DNA from: Rickettsiales bacterium Ac37b
Lineage (GTDB): Bacteria; Pseudomonadota; Alphaproteobacteria; Rickettsiales; Arcanibacteraceae
Direction: 5' to 3'
Assembly: GCA_000746585.2 (NCBI GenBank)
Contig: CP009217.2
Span: 1,678,662 to 1,742,661 of the forward strand
DNA: 64,000 nucleotides
Part shown: piece after piece, positions 8,237-18,291 of the stretch
How the letters are laid out: the number at the start of each line of letters is the position of its first letter
How positions within the stretch are numbered: position 1 is the first letter of the stretch
Notes under the pieces: model-generated
The model's input: the letters and a program-made list of their open reading frames with translations, nothing else
The model's database searches: none
Told to the model about the DNA's origin: nothing
Translations under genes and position numbers: made by a program

Positions 8237-11104
8237 GTGCGTAACATAATCATAAATGGTAAAGATATATTACAAGTTATGGAAGAAAAACCTTTTAAGT
8301 TCTTGTATGAAGGAAAATATAAAGAAGCCTATAACTCACTACTTCACTTAAAGAGTAAAAAAAGAAATTTGGAAAAAATAAATTTTGCCTTAGGCTTTAT
8401 TTGCGAATTAGAAGCAATAGAAGGTACAACCCTTGAGTTAGCAAAGTCATATTACTCTGATGCTATAGAACTCGGTAGTATAGAAGCTAAGATTAGGATG
8501 GCTTTTTTGGCTGAGAAAGGTAGAATTCTAAATAGGGAGGAAGCATATATCCTATATAAGGAAATTATAGATCATTATAAATTAAATCATGATAAGCTAT
8601 CTCACGATGAACTGGTGCGGTTAGAAAAAAATGTAGCATTTGTTTATTATCGTCTTGGCAGAATGTATGAAAAAGGCATGCTTTCCAATGAAGATAATAT
8701 TAAATCAGAAGCTTTCGAATTATATACTATGTCTTCTGAATTATATACCAAACATAAGTTTAATCATTTAGACAAAGCACGAGTACTTAATAGAATAGGG
8801 TGGCTCAAATACGAAAAATTTCTAGAAGCAAGTGATAGAAATTATATTACTGAGCTTAAAGAAGAAATAGAGGTTATTGAAAAAACATTTAAGGAATCAA
8901 GTGGTTTAGGTAACAAAGAAGCAAAGCTGGGATTATTAAACATACAAGCGGTTAAACATTTCTTAATCGATTATTCTCCTGAAAGAAATTTAGTGTTAGC
9001 TCAATCTTTAATCCAAGATGCTTTAGAGATAAATTCTAATCATTTACCAACACTTTTCCTTGCTGCACAAATTAAAACTATGACATCAACATTTAAAGAT
9101 CGGACAACATTTGAAGATCAGAAATTAGCTTTAGATTTTATAAGACGAGCTTTAAAAATTGATTCTGCAAATCAAAAAGTAAGAAAAAAATTTGATGAAA
9201 TTATTAATTTTCACTCTAGCACTTTTGATAAGCCTCTGGAGCAGGAGCTTAACAACTTTGTGAAGGAAATAATAAAAAATGCAGGAAAAAAAGGAGCATC
9301 CCAGGATACTATAAATAAAAGCCAAAAATTACAGGAAATATTTTTTCCTGAAGGATATCATTCAGCAAATTGGTTTACAAAACAAATGTATACTCCAGCT
9401 TCCCTTGATGAGCATATTAAACAAAAGATTGTAGATTTTATTATAAAGATAAGCCCTGTTATTAATTCTGTTATTAATCAAAATAAATTCTTTAGAGAAT
9501 TATATAATCCTGAAGATCAACAAAAATTATCTAGAGAAATAGTGAAGGCTCTGCTTGAAAATGAGGAAAACCTTAAGGTAATAAAGCTCATTATTAAAGA
9601 TAAAGATAGTGATGTTGGGCAGCATGAAAAAGATCATATAACTCAAGAGATTACTGATCAATTTGAGCTTTTTTATAATATAAAAAATAGTAGTAAGAAA
9701 GAACATTTGTTGGTTACTAGAGAAGAACATCAATGGATAAGCGCTCAAGAGGAATTTATAAAATTATTTTGTGAGGAATTTAGATTAGAAAGAAATTATA
9801 TAGAATCTATTGCTAAAGATAAAGCTCTTCCCATGGTAAGTCTTATAGATAAAGTAAAAACTGCAGCAGATAAAATTGCTCTCTTGTCCACTGCTCCACC
9901 TTTTTCCTATTTAGGTAATGCTTTAGGAGCGAATCCTGCCCTATCTGCCTTAACAGTTTTTGCTACTGATTATGCGCATGCTCATTATAAGAAAGCTGTG
10001 ATTTCGAGTTTTAAAGAAGTAGATAAAATGTTGCCACGATCAGAAGAAGCAAATAGGTTAATCTTGGAAATAGCCAAAGAAATAGCATTTAAATATGCAC
10101 TGCAAATTGCAAATCTTAAAGACTATAATTCTTTAAAGCTGTTAGCTGAAATTACAATAGAACGTATGATATCGCATGCATTTGCTCAAACAGGTATGGT
10201 TAAACAAATTGAAGAAAGTATACGTAATAAGGTAAATAATGCTTTAAATTTTGTCCTTGGTAGTTATAAAGAATCAAGACCAGTAAACGCTAAGCAATTA
10301 TTATATGAGGGCATTTGGTACGGTAAATCTTCTGAAAAAGATAAACGTATAAGGACTGTGGGAGAAAAAAAAGAATTTGAAGATAATTGGCTAGCAGATG
10401 GGCTCTTAGAAAGGACAGGTATTATTACTCAGGATAAAAGAATATTTGGTAATATAAAAAATATTACAAAATATGGATGTGCGGTAGGTGATGAAATAGA
10501 TATAACTCTTAGAAATTTACAACCTGTTGATCAATCAAAACTTAATTTAGAGCTTAAAGAGCTTAAAGAAACGCTAAATAAAATCTCCAGTAAACAGCAA
10601 AAAATACACTTTATTATTGATCGAGAACAAAATGTATTAAATAATAAAGGTAATTTAGCTAATATTAAAGCGAGTCATGATACTCAAAATTATAGTACTC
10701 TTGTTGCAAAAACTATTATAGCTATAGGTATGTTATCTGGAATGCTTGCTTTAATGATTATGTATGCTCCATTATTATCGGTATTATCTAGCGTAATTCC
10801 AGGTTTAATATTAGCTGGAAGTATATTAACTGTAACAGGTGTGGTATTGGGTAAAATTGCTTCTAGTAAGATAGTAGGGAATATTAGTACTGATATAGCG
10901 CAAATTAATACTGAAAATAAAGAACAAACAATAAAAGAAATAAGTTTTGACCAAATTCAAGGACCTACTCCTTTAGATAATTATAATGAACTACCTCATA
11001 AAAGTTTTAAAATTAGAAAAAGTAGTGGGTTACTCCCTGAAAAACATGTTGCATTTTCTTCTCGAATTTCTTCTAATTCTACACTTGGTTTTCAAGATAA
11101 ATAA
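8237..11104 (+). CDS. TPR/Sel1-like protein with C-terminal membrane hairpin, paralogue 1
   Basis: Unknown 955-residue protein. The N-terminal ~330 residues are TPR- or Sel1-like helical repeats (EGKYKEAYNSL, ELAKSYYSDAIELGS, YRLGRMYEKG, ALDFIRRALKIDS). A long helical middle follows, then two adjacent hydrophobic segments (about 825-876, ALMIMYAPLLSVL and PGLILAGSILTVTGVVLG) and a polar tail containing GPTPLDNYN. The start is GTG at 8237; this fits because the paralogue at 45750 begins at the same alignment position with ATG (NGKDILQVMEEK versus DGKNISKLMEEK). The layout would suit a secreted effector or membrane scaffold, but that is inference. It is flanked upstream by repeats and downstream by an inverted pair of DnaA-box sequences. 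Confidence 0.85.
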   Translation: MRNIIINGKDILQVMEEKPFKFLYEGKYKEAYNSLLHLKSKKRNLEKINFALGFICELEAIEGTTLELAKSYYSDAIELGSIEAKIRMAFLAEKGRILNREEAYILYKEIIDHYKLNHDKLSHDELVRLEKNVAFVYYRLGRMYEKGMLSNEDNIKSEAFELYTMSSELYTKHKFNHLDKARVLNRIGWLKYEKFLEASDRNYITELKEEIEVIEKTFKESSGLGNKEAKLGLLNIQAVKHFLIDYSPERNLVLAQSLIQDALEINSNHLPTLFLAAQIKTMTSTFKDRTTFEDQKLALDFIRRALKIDSANQKVRKKFDEIINFHSSTFDKPLEQELNNFVKEIIKNAGKKGASQDTINKSQKLQEIFFPEGYHSANWFTKQMYTPASLDEHIKQKIVDFIIKISPVINSVINQNKFFRELYNPEDQQKLSREIVKALLENEENLKVIKLIIKDKDSDVGQHEKDHITQEITDQFELFYNIKNSSKKEHLLVTREEHQWISAQEEFIKLFCEEFRLERNYIESIAKDKALPMVSLIDKVKTAADKIALLSTAPPFSYLGNALGANPALSALTVFATDYAHAHYKKAVISSFKEVDKMLPRSEEANRLILEIAKEIAFKYALQIANLKDYNSLKLLAEITIERMISHAFAQTGMVKQIEESIRNKVNNALNFVLGSYKESRPVNAKQLLYEGIWYGKSSEKDKRIRTVGEKKEFEDNWLADGLLERTGIITQDKRIFGNIKNITKYGCAVGDEIDITLRNLQPVDQSKLNLELKELKETLNKISSKQQKIHFIIDREQNVLNNKGNLANIKASHDTQNYSTLVAKTIIAIGMLSGMLALMIMYAPLLSVLSSVIPGLILAGSILTVTGVVLGKIASSKIVGNISTDIAQINTENKEQTIKEISFDQIQGPTPLDNYNELPHKSFKIRKSSGLLPEKHVAFSSRISSNSTLGFQDK

Positions 11105-11134
11105 ATACTTGTATATAAAATTTATTGTGAAACA

Positions 11135-11157
11135 TTATCCACATAATTTGTGGATAA
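11135..11157. other. Inverted pair of consensus DnaA boxes (or convergent terminator)
   Basis: TTATCCACA at 11135-11143 and its exact reverse complement TGTGGATAA at 11149-11157, separated by TAATT. Each 9-mer equals the E. coli DnaA box consensus. The site lies between the convergent ends of the 955-residue gene and the ankyrin remnant, so it could also act simply as a bidirectional hairpin terminator (9-bp stem, 5-base loop, T or A runs on both sides). Confidence 0.6.
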
Positions 11158-11181
11158 AAATGTGAGTGATATATATTTTGT

Positions 11182-11946
11182 TTATATAGATATTTGTTTC
11201 AGCTCCTGTCTTTGTTGGTTTTGGTTTATAATATAAGATAAAGGAGCTTTTGGCCCTGATTTTATAATTTCTTCTATATTGTTGGTTGTTGTAAGTCTAT
11301 TAGCTTTGGTGTCACTCTCTTTACTGGTATGGTCATGTACTTTATCTAAAGTTTTATATGCATTTTTATGTTCATATTCTAAAGTTAATTTCTCAAGTTC
11401 TTGAGCAAAATCTTTACTTATTCTAAAAGCACGCCTTTTAGTTTCAGGAGTTAATATTGCACCATGTAATATTAAGCACTTCATAATATCAGTATGATTA
11501 TCCGCAGCAGCATAATGTAGGGCTGTCTTACCTATATTATCTTTAATATTAGGATCGGCTCCTTGATCTATTAATAATTGCGTTGCTTCAAAATAACCTT
11601 TACTAGAAGTAAGATGCAAAGCTGTACGACCGGAAATATTTTGTTGATTAATTGCAGCACCGTGATTTATAAGAAATTCTACTATTTCTTGGTTTCCCAT
11701 TATAGCTGCATAGTATAATATGGATTCACCCAAATTGTTATGGCAATTTATTGATGCATTATGTTTTATTAGTAATTCTATAATTGGCATATAAGATATT
11801 ACAACAGCATAATGTAATGGAGTATTTCTAAATGGCAACATGCATGGAGAATTTAGATCAATACTATCTTGTATGCGTCTATTGATAAGGTTTATAAGGT
11901 TTTCTTTGCTGTCTTGATATATCCTAATATTTTCAGGAGATTTATT
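11182..11946 (-). pseudogene. Ankyrin-repeat protein, 5' end removed by IS630
   Basis: Four or more ankyrin repeats are clear: NTPLHYAVVISYMPIIELLI, then GESILYYAA, GRTALHLTSSKGYFEATQLLI and GKTALHYAA. A charged C-terminal tail ends QQRQELKQISI. An ATG at 11841 would give 219 residues, but the frame stays open upstream (…RIQDSIDLNSPC) right to the IS boundary at 11946, so the true start has been lost. Ankyrin proteins in intracellular bacteria are often secreted host-binding effectors. Whether the internal ATG rescues a shorter product is unknown; I see no good Shine-Dalgarno before it. Confidence 0.85.
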
Positions 11947-12883
11947 TATAGTAAATTAAGTTGATAAAGACATGATATATGATATATTAAAAAGCTCATA
12001 AACCCAAAACAGTAGAAGCAATGGCATATTCCTTAGATTTACGTAAAAAAGTAATTCACTATGTTAATAAAGGTTATACCAGAGAAGAAGCTGCAAGAAT
12101 TTTTGGCATAGGTGAAAGAACAATTTATAGATGGTTATCGAGATCGAAATCCGGGAATTTAGCAGCCACACGAGCAGCTAAGCCATGGAAGAAGCTTGAT
12201 CCAATCAAATTATTAAACGAGGTGTCTAAAAACAGCAATTGGCTATTATCTGATTTTGCAAAGGTTTTTAATGTGTCTACAGCTGCTATCTGTTTGGCAT
12301 TCAAGACTTTGGGGATCACACGAAAAAAAAGACCACACTCTATCGTGAACGGGATGAAGCAAAACGGCAATTATTTTTGGCAGCTATCGCAAACTATAAA
12401 GCGGAAGATATAGTTTATATTGATGAGAGTGGAATTGATAGCTATTTGTACTATTCTTGGGGATACAGTCTCAGAGGAAGTAAAGTTTATGGTGATATCT
12501 CAGGTAAAAAACATGATTGAGAAAGCTTTATTGCAGGTAAGGTTGGGAAGAAAATTATTGCGCCAATGTGTTTCAAGGGCACATGTAATACAGAAGTTTT
12601 TAACGAGTGGGTTAGTCAGTGTTTGGTGCCCGAACTAAGATTTGGTCAAGTTGTAATACTTGATAATGCAACGTTCCATAAGTCAGCTAGAACTAGGAAT
12701 TTAATAGAAGATATAGGCTGTAAACTTTTATTCTTACCACCTTACTCTCCTGATCTCAACCCAATTGAAAAATATTGGGCTCATTTAAAAGCTAAAATCA
12801 AACCTATCATTACTAATTTTAATAACCTTAGCGATGCTATTGATTATGGCTTCTCTATGCCATTCTCAACTTAATTGACTATA
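11947..12883 (+). mobile_element. IS630-family insertion sequence, copy 2
   Basis: Same 937-bp element as copy 1, in the opposite orientation, from TATAGTAAATTAAG at the left to TTAATTGACTATA at the right. It cuts the ankyrin gene on its left. The right flank is a short AT-rich spacer leading into a MITE 22 bp away. Confidence 0.93.
12021..12874 (+). pseudogene. IS630 transposase with frameshift site and in-frame TGA (copy 2)
   Basis: Plus-strand version of the same transposase. The HTH frame runs 12021-12413. The A8 run at 12323-12330 offers a shift into the frame encoding KTTLYRERDEAK, IDESG and onward. The TGA at 12518-12520 interrupts that frame. After it the frame continues through MCFKGTCNTE, ILDNATFH, LPPYSPDLNPIEKYW to the TAA at 12872. 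All three DDE residues exist in DNA, but not in one uninterrupted frame. Confidence 0.85.
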
Positions 12884-12905
12884 ATATAACCAAAACAATC
12901 TTATA

Positions 12906-13013
12906 TATAGTAAAAACAGTTGAAGTTTGATACAAGGAATGAGGAGCAAAGCCTACTAATTGCTAGGTGAGCAACGAATGACGCCGTATGCAAATTCAAA
13001 TGTTTTTACTATA
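12906..13013. repeat. Complete MITE-like repeat (108 bp)
   Basis: Bounded by TATAGTAAAAACAGTTGAA and the matching inverted end ATTCAAATGTTTTTACTATA. The core holds GATACAAGGAATGAGGAGCA and AAGCCTACTAATTGCTAGG. It is the best complete copy of the family also seen at 2171, 6783, 34345 and 52807. There is no reading frame. The ends share the TATAGT/ACTATA hexamer and TA context with the IS630 ends. Confidence 0.75.
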
Positions 13014-13068
13014 GTAGAAATTATTCTCTTATACATAGTGTACTTACAGAAGCTTATTATTATTTAGG

Positions 13069-13165
13069 GAAGTTGAGAATGACACTAGGAGTGAGAATCC
13101 AAAGCCGACTAAATGCTAGATAGGGGACGAACGACAACGTGACCATTCCAACTTCGCTGACTATA
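13069..13165. repeat. MITE-like repeat, diverged copy
   Basis: The inverted ends GAAGTTGAGAATGACAC and GTGACCATTCCAACTTC flank a core with AAGCCGACTAAATGCTAG and GGACGAACGAC that is related to the core at 12906-13013. ACTATA follows the right arm. The left TATAGT end has been lost. The rest of the 13014-13340 gap is plain AT-rich sequence upstream of secA. Confidence 0.55.
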
Positions 13166-13340
13166 CTTGGGTACAATTAAATTTTGTTAATTTATAGGTT
13201 ATAACATAGGAATAATAACTTTTATTTTATAAAATCTGAAGTAAAAATATGATAGTTTTATAATTCTTATATTTACAGCATAATAAACTCCAGTTATAAA
13301 TCTATAAATAATATAGGTATATAACTTTTAAAGGTATAAG

Positions 13341-16034
13341 ATGTTTAGTGCTATAGCAAGACGTTTATTTGGATCTGTTAATGATAGAGTAATAAAGTCT
13401 TTGAAACCATTAGTCGAAGAAATTAATACATTCGAGGAAAGTTTAAAAAATCTTTCTGATCAGGAATTATCTAATAAAACAATAGAATTTAAAGAACAAC
13501 TTAAAAATGGTGCAAAACTAGATAGCTTGATAGCCCCAGCATTTGCAGTAGTTAGGGAAGCATCTAGAAGGATACTGGGACTTCGTCATTTTGATGTGCA
13601 ATTAATGGGTGGGATAGTGCTGCATAAAGGTATGATTGCAGAAATGCGTACTGGTGAAGGAAAAACTTTAGTTGCTACTTTATCAACGTATTTGAATGCG
13701 TTAACTGGTTATGGGGTGCATGTTATAACTGTTAATGATTATTTAGCTAAGCGTGACTCTGAGTGGATGGGTAAGCTATATAATTTTTTAGGATTAACTG
13801 TTGGGTGTTTAGTGCATGGTATTAGTGATGACGATCGTAAAGCAGCCTATAATGCTGATATTACCTATGGTACTAATAATGAATTTGGCTTTGATTATTT
13901 ACGTGATAATATGAAATATTCACCTGACCATTTTGTACAAAGACCTTTTAATTATGCTATTATTGATGAAGTAGATTCTATTTTAATTGATGAAGCGCGT
14001 ACACCTTTAATTATTTCAGGTCCTACTGAAGATAATTCAGATTTATATAATAAAATTAATAAGGTCGTATTAAAACTCTCAAATACTGATTACAGTAAAG
14101 ATGAAAAATCTAAAACTATTACTTTAAATGATGATGGTATTACTAAAGTTGAAACTATTTTACAAGAAATGAAATTGCTAAATAGTGAAAGTAATTTATA
14201 TGATATGGAAAATTTATCATTAGTGCATCATATAAATCAGGCCCTTAGAGCGCATGAATTATTTAAGCGTGATGTAGATTATATGGTAAAAGATAATAAA
14301 ATTATGATCATAGATGAATTTACTGGTCGTGTGATGGAGGGACGCAGATATTCTGATGGCTTGCATCAGGCATTAGAAGCTAAAGAGAATGTAACTGTAC
14401 AGAATGAAAATCAAACCTTAGCATCAATAACATTTCAAAATTATTTTAGATTATATCCTAAGTTGTCAGGCATGACTGGTACTGCGATGACAGAAGCAGC
14501 TGAATTTCAAGATATTTATAAGCTTGATGTTGTAGAAATTCCAACACACATGCAAGTAAAACGTAAAGATGAAGAGGATGAAATATATCGTACTGTAAAA
14601 GAAAAATATAATGCTATTGTAAATGAAATTGAAAAATCTCATAAAAATGAACAGCCTATTTTAGTTGGTACGGTAAGTATAGAAAAATCAGAATATTTAT
14701 CATCTTTATTAAAGAAAAAACATATTCCACATCAAGTATTAAATGCTAAATATCATGAACAAGAAGCATTAATTATTGCGCAAGCAGGACGTCCAAAAGC
14801 AGTAACTATAGCTACTAATATGGCTGGTCGTGGAACCGATATTATGCTTGGTGGTAATCCTAACATGGTAGAAGCAGAAAAATTTTCGGAAGCTGATTAT
14901 GAAAGAGATAAATTAGCGGTGCTTGAGGCTGGAGGGTTATTAGTTTTAGGTACAGAAAGGCATGAAAGTAGAAGAATAGATAACCAATTGCGAGGTCGTT
15001 CTGGACGTCAAGGTGATCCTGGGCGTACTAAATTTTTCTTATCATTAGAAGATGATTTAATGCGAATTTTTGGGTCTGATAAGATTTCTGGCTTATTACA
15101 AAAACTGGGGATGAAGGAAGGGGAGTCTATATTTCATCCAATGATTAGTAGGGCTTTAGAAAAAGCACAATATAAGGTTGAAGTTTTTAATTATGAAACA
15201 CGCAAAAATCTTTTAAAATTTGATGATGTTATGAATGATCAACGTAAGATCATTTATGAACAACGTATTGAAATTATGGGTAAGGATGATGTAAAAGATA
15301 CGCTATCTGAAATGTATACAGAGCTTTGTCATCAATTAGTTTCAGAGCATATACCTCCACGTTCTTATGCTGATGAATGGGATGTTGAAGGTTTATCAAA
15401 AGAAGTTTATCATTTATTTTCTTTAAATCTTCCTCTAGCTGATTGGATAACAAATGAAAATATTGATGAGCATGGGATTTTAAATCGTATTTTGGAAGAA
15501 GTGGAAAATTTCTTTAATAATAAAGAACAAAAATACGGTTTAGATTTAATGAAAATGGCACGAAAAAGATTTTTGCTTATCACTTTAGATCAGCTCTGGA
15601 AAGAACATTTATATTCACTAGATCAATTAAGACAAGGTATTAATTTACGGGCATATGGTCAGAGAGATCCTTTACAGGAATATAAGAAAGAAGCATTTAT
15701 GATGTTTGATAGTATGCTTGTTCATCTTGGAAGATTATTTATAGAGCGTATTGCACATCTTATAATTCATGAGAATAAAGATGAATATGCTATATTGTCT
15801 CCAAGTTATGAACCTAAGCATAAAATGCAGGAATCTCGTCTTGATCCAGCTTTATCACATAATAATGTGGAAAAAATTTCTCAAGTGAGAGCAAGAACTC
15901 CTAAAGGCGAGTGGAATGAGCATAATCCCAATAGTTGGGGAAGAGTAGGGCGTAATGAAATATGTCCTTGTGGTTCTAATAAAAAGTTTAAATATTGTCA
16001 TGGTAAACTTCCTGAATTGTCAAGGATGGAATGA
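13341..16034 (+). CDS. secA: Preprotein translocase ATPase SecA
   Basis: Motor ATPase that pushes unfolded preproteins through SecYEG. The 897 residues show the full SecA plan: NBD1 with the Walker A MRTGEGKT (residues 102-109) and [19 protein letters not shown] (Walker B), the preprotein cross-linking domain, NBD2 with [10 protein letters not shown] and [13 protein letters not shown], the helical scaffold/wing domain, and a C-terminal zinc-binding SecB-type tail ([15 protein letters not shown]). The length is typical of Rickettsiales SecA. A strong intrinsic terminator follows 34 bp after the stop, so secA is probably transcribed alone. Confidence 0.98.
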   Translation: MFSAIARRLFGSVNDRVIKSLKPLVEEINTFEESLKNLSDQELSNKTIEFKEQLKNGAKLDSLIAPAFAVVREASRRILGLRHFDVQLMGGIVLHKGMIAEMRTGEGKTLVATLSTYLNALTGYGVHVITVNDYLAKRDSEWMGKLYNFLGLTVGCLVHGISDDDRKAAYNADITYGTNNEFGFDYLRDNMKYSPDHFVQRPFNYAIIDEVDSILIDEARTPLIISGPTEDNSDLYNKINKVVLKLSNTDYSKDEKSKTITLNDDGITKVETILQEMKLLNSESNLYDMENLSLVHHINQALRAHELFKRDVDYMVKDNKIMIIDEFTGRVMEGRRYSDGLHQALEAKENVTVQNENQTLASITFQNYFRLYPKLSGMTGTAMTEAAEFQDIYKLDVVEIPTHMQVKRKDEEDEIYRTVKEKYNAIVNEIEKSHKNEQPILVGTVSIEKSEYLSSLLKKKHIPHQVLNAKYHEQEALIIAQAGRPKAVTIATNMAGRGTDIMLGGNPNMVEAEKFSEADYERDKLAVLEAGGLLVLGTERHESRRIDNQLRGRSGRQGDPGRTKFFLSLEDDLMRIFGSDKISGLLQKLGMKEGESIFHPMISRALEKAQYKVEVFNYETRKNLLKFDDVMNDQRKIIYEQRIEIMGKDDVKDTLSEMYTELCHQLVSEHIPPRSYADEWDVEGLSKEVYHLFSLNLPLADWITNENIDEHGILNRILEEVENFFNNKEQKYGLDLMKMARKRFLLITLDQLWKEHLYSLDQLRQGINLRAYGQRDPLQEYKKEAFMMFDSMLVHLGRLFIERIAHLIIHENKDEYAILSPSYEPKHKMQESRLDPALSHNNVEKISQVRARTPKGEWNEHNPNSWGRVGRNEICPCGSNKKFKYCHGKLPELSRME

Positions 16035-16067
16035 CCACTTTTTTCTTGCTTATTATTATGCTATTTT

Positions 16068-16111
16068 CTTTATTATTGCCGCGTTTGCGGTAATAATAAA
16101 GAGGTCTTTTT
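16068..16111 (+). terminator. Rho-independent terminator of secA
   Basis: Perfect 15-bp stem (CTTTATTATTGCCGC / GCGGTAATAATAAAG) with a GTTT loop at 16083-16086, followed by AGGTCTTTTT. It is the strongest terminator seen in the window. Confidence 0.88.
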
Positions 16112-16143
16112 AGCCACGCAACATCTCCACTAAGTGAAAAAGC

Positions 16144-16319
16144 TATAGTAAAAGAAGTTGAATCCGGGACGCGGTTATAGCTATGGCAATTTAAATATTG
16201 CTTTGTTGTTCGTTGCCTACAATAGTATTTCTACGCTTTCTGCCTCACGCCTCGTATTATTTTAATTGCCTTTGCTCTATCTGCCCTCGTCCCAAATACA
16301 ACTTTGCTAACCTTAACAA
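16144..16319. repeat. MITE-like repeat, long subfamily
   Basis: Begins TATAGTAAAAGAAGTTG. The core TGGCAATTTAAATATTGCTT, CGTTGCCTACAATAGTATTT and CACGCCTCGTATTATTT is shared with 57310-57446 (reverse complement) and 61280-61385, and the end CCCAAATACAACTT is shared with 49349-49455 and 61280-61385. The right ACTATA end has decayed. The remainder of the gap to 16554 is AT-rich with no gene seen. Confidence 0.65.
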
Positions 16320-16554
16320 AAAGTAGGTTTCACTCATCATTCCTCTCTTCTCAAGAAGCTGAAGAAACTATAACTACCAAGTTACCACTTTCATATCTTT
16401 AGCCGTCTTATACTATTTTATGCTTAATATAATCACTTTTTGATAAATAAAAATTACAACTTACAGTATGTATAGATAATTATGTTTACAACCTAAAGTA
16501 TAGGTAAATATAATATATGCTTTTGGTTACAAATATAAAATTGGATTATAAAAT

Positions 16555-18138
16555 ATGATAAAAGAATTAGTAGAGACAATTGCAAATAAAATAGTTAATA
16601 ATACCCCTTCTGAAGCTGTAGAACTAATAGAAAATATAACAGACACTGATTTGCGTTTTCAAGTAATAAAGGAGCTTAAATCTAAAGCTTCAGAAGTTAT
16701 GCCTTTAGCCGCAATGGATTATTATGATGTATTATATTGTGTCGATCGAAACCATGTTTATAATAGTCTAAGAGACAGTAATCAACTATATAACCAGGCT
16801 TTAGAAAATCAGTCTCTACCAGATAAAGCCACCATGAATGAACTAGAAAAGCATTATAATATATTTTTTTTTAGCATATATAATGCAGTGTATTTATATA
16901 AAGAATCTTATCCTTTAATCCAACGTACTCAACTACAAGTTAATATAATACCAAATTTTTTCCCTATCTGGAGTAAATTTATCAATAATATAATATCCGG
17001 AATTGAAAACTACTATCAATATTTGTTAATTAATACTCCAACTTTTAAAAAAATAGCCCATATACGAGAAAACAACATCTTGGAGCTTGCGTGGGAAATA
17101 GTAGAATTACAAAATAAATTATTAACATTTTACTTCAACACCTATGGTAATAATCTTTTATTCTATTTTAGCATAGACTCCCAACTCTTTAAAATTACAA
17201 ACGAATCTCGTACCACCCTAGAAATGATTGATTTATATAAAGTAAGACGCAATAAATTATGTCCAAGAATAGTTGCAAATAAAGCTGAAGTTCAGTATCA
17301 CGACAGGATATTGACCATGAATGATATATTAGAACTAGGGGATCTATCTTTTTTACAAAAAAAATATAGTGACGCTTATGAAGCGTATAATAATCTCCAG
17401 GAAATAGCAAAAGAATTCAAGTTAAAGAGGTGGGTATTTTGGTCATCATATAAGTTAGCTATATGTGCTTATACAGAATTATTAGAATTATATACAGAAT
17501 ATAAAGCAAATATTTTTCTTCCCAAAAAAACTTTTTTTTCTGATTTATTAATTAATATAACACGTGTTACTGAAGAATTATTACAAACTTTTGCCTATTT
17601 AGAATATAATTTTGATCAGGAATGGAAAGATTTTAATATAAAATTTTCTAAATTAATGCTAGAAATCTTAATAAATACTTTATATATAGACACTATCTTT
17701 TTTAAAGAATCTAATCAATTTGCGTTAGAAGCTTTATCATTTCATACCAATATTATAATTTTGCTAAATAATTTATCGCAACATAATGTGAAAGAAATAG
17801 AATTAAATTTGCTATTACCTAATATCAAAGAAGTGGAATTAAATTTATCATTACCACATGGCAAAGAAGAAAAACAAAATGGAAAACCAAAGGAAAACAA
17901 AAGCCAGATACCAAAAACAAAAGTACAAGTTTTAGAAACAACATTATCACAATATGATGTAGATGAGTTATTTATCCGTTATACTCAAAAACAAAAGGAA
18001 TTAGATAAATTAGTACCAAATGTGGCAATACCCTTACCAAATGAGACAGCTACCTTACCTAATACATCTAAATCCTGGGAACGAACAATTCTAAAACAAA
18101 AGCTAGCAAATAAAATCTCTAGCTTATCTCTAAGTTAA
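16555..18138 (+). CDS. Hypothetical 527-residue helical protein
   Basis: Unknown. It starts at ATG 16555 (MIKELVETIANKIVNN) with no signal peptide. It is predominantly helical by composition, rich in Leu, Ile, Asn, Tyr and Lys, with a possible TPR-like segment around 255-300 (DLSFLQKKYSDAYEAYNNLQE). Near 430-455 there is a short imperfect internal repeat (NVKEIELNLLLPNIKEVELNL), then a Lys/Glu/Pro linker and a C-terminal stretch ending KLANKISSLSLS. Base composition matches the chromosome background. It stands alone between a MITE and a hairpin. A secreted effector is possible, but nothing proves it. Confidence 0.75.
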   Translation: MIKELVETIANKIVNNTPSEAVELIENITDTDLRFQVIKELKSKASEVMPLAAMDYYDVLYCVDRNHVYNSLRDSNQLYNQALENQSLPDKATMNELEKHYNIFFFSIYNAVYLYKESYPLIQRTQLQVNIIPNFFPIWSKFINNIISGIENYYQYLLINTPTFKKIAHIRENNILELAWEIVELQNKLLTFYFNTYGNNLLFYFSIDSQLFKITNESRTTLEMIDLYKVRRNKLCPRIVANKAEVQYHDRILTMNDILELGDLSFLQKKYSDAYEAYNNLQEIAKEFKLKRWVFWSSYKLAICAYTELLELYTEYKANIFLPKKTFFSDLLINITRVTEELLQTFAYLEYNFDQEWKDFNIKFSKLMLEILINTLYIDTIFFKESNQFALEALSFHTNIIILLNNLSQHNVKEIELNLLLPNIKEVELNLSLPHGKEEKQNGKPKENKSQIPKTKVQVLETTLSQYDVDELFIRYTQKQKELDKLVPNVAIPLPNETATLPNTSKSWERTILKQKLANKISSLSLS

Positions 18139-18149
18139 TGATGTACAGT

Positions 18150-18180
18150 TTCAGCTACTCACCTAAAGCAAGTAGCTGAA
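18150..18180. terminator. Hairpin after the 527-residue gene
   Basis: Ten-base perfect inverted repeat TTCAGCTACT / AGTAGCTGAA with an 11-base loop, 12 bp after the stop at 18138. There is no T run after it on the plus strand, so termination is uncertain. Confidence 0.35.
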
Positions 18181-18291
18181 GCTAAAATTCATATATCTTA
18201 TTAATCTTAATATTTCTCTAAATCTTGTGGTAGATAAAAAGATTATTTTGAATATAATAAAATGTATAATTCAAAATATTAAAATTAGCTT

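Noticed and set aside
11135-11157. Replication origin at the inverted DnaA boxes
   Set aside because: Only two boxes, no unwinding repeats, and no origin-associated genes; a terminator explains it as well.
12125-12370. 81-residue frame antisense to each IS630 copy (also 7347-7592 and 22737-22982)
   Set aside because: It is the reverse complement of the conserved transposase HTH frame and appears only because the IS is repeated; no Shine-Dalgarno or known family.
12518-12520. UGA decoded as Trp or Arg, that is, an altered genetic code
   Set aside because: TGA ends several clearly complete genes here (kdsB, abiEi, smpB-region neighbours use TAG/TAA), so UGA acts as a stop.
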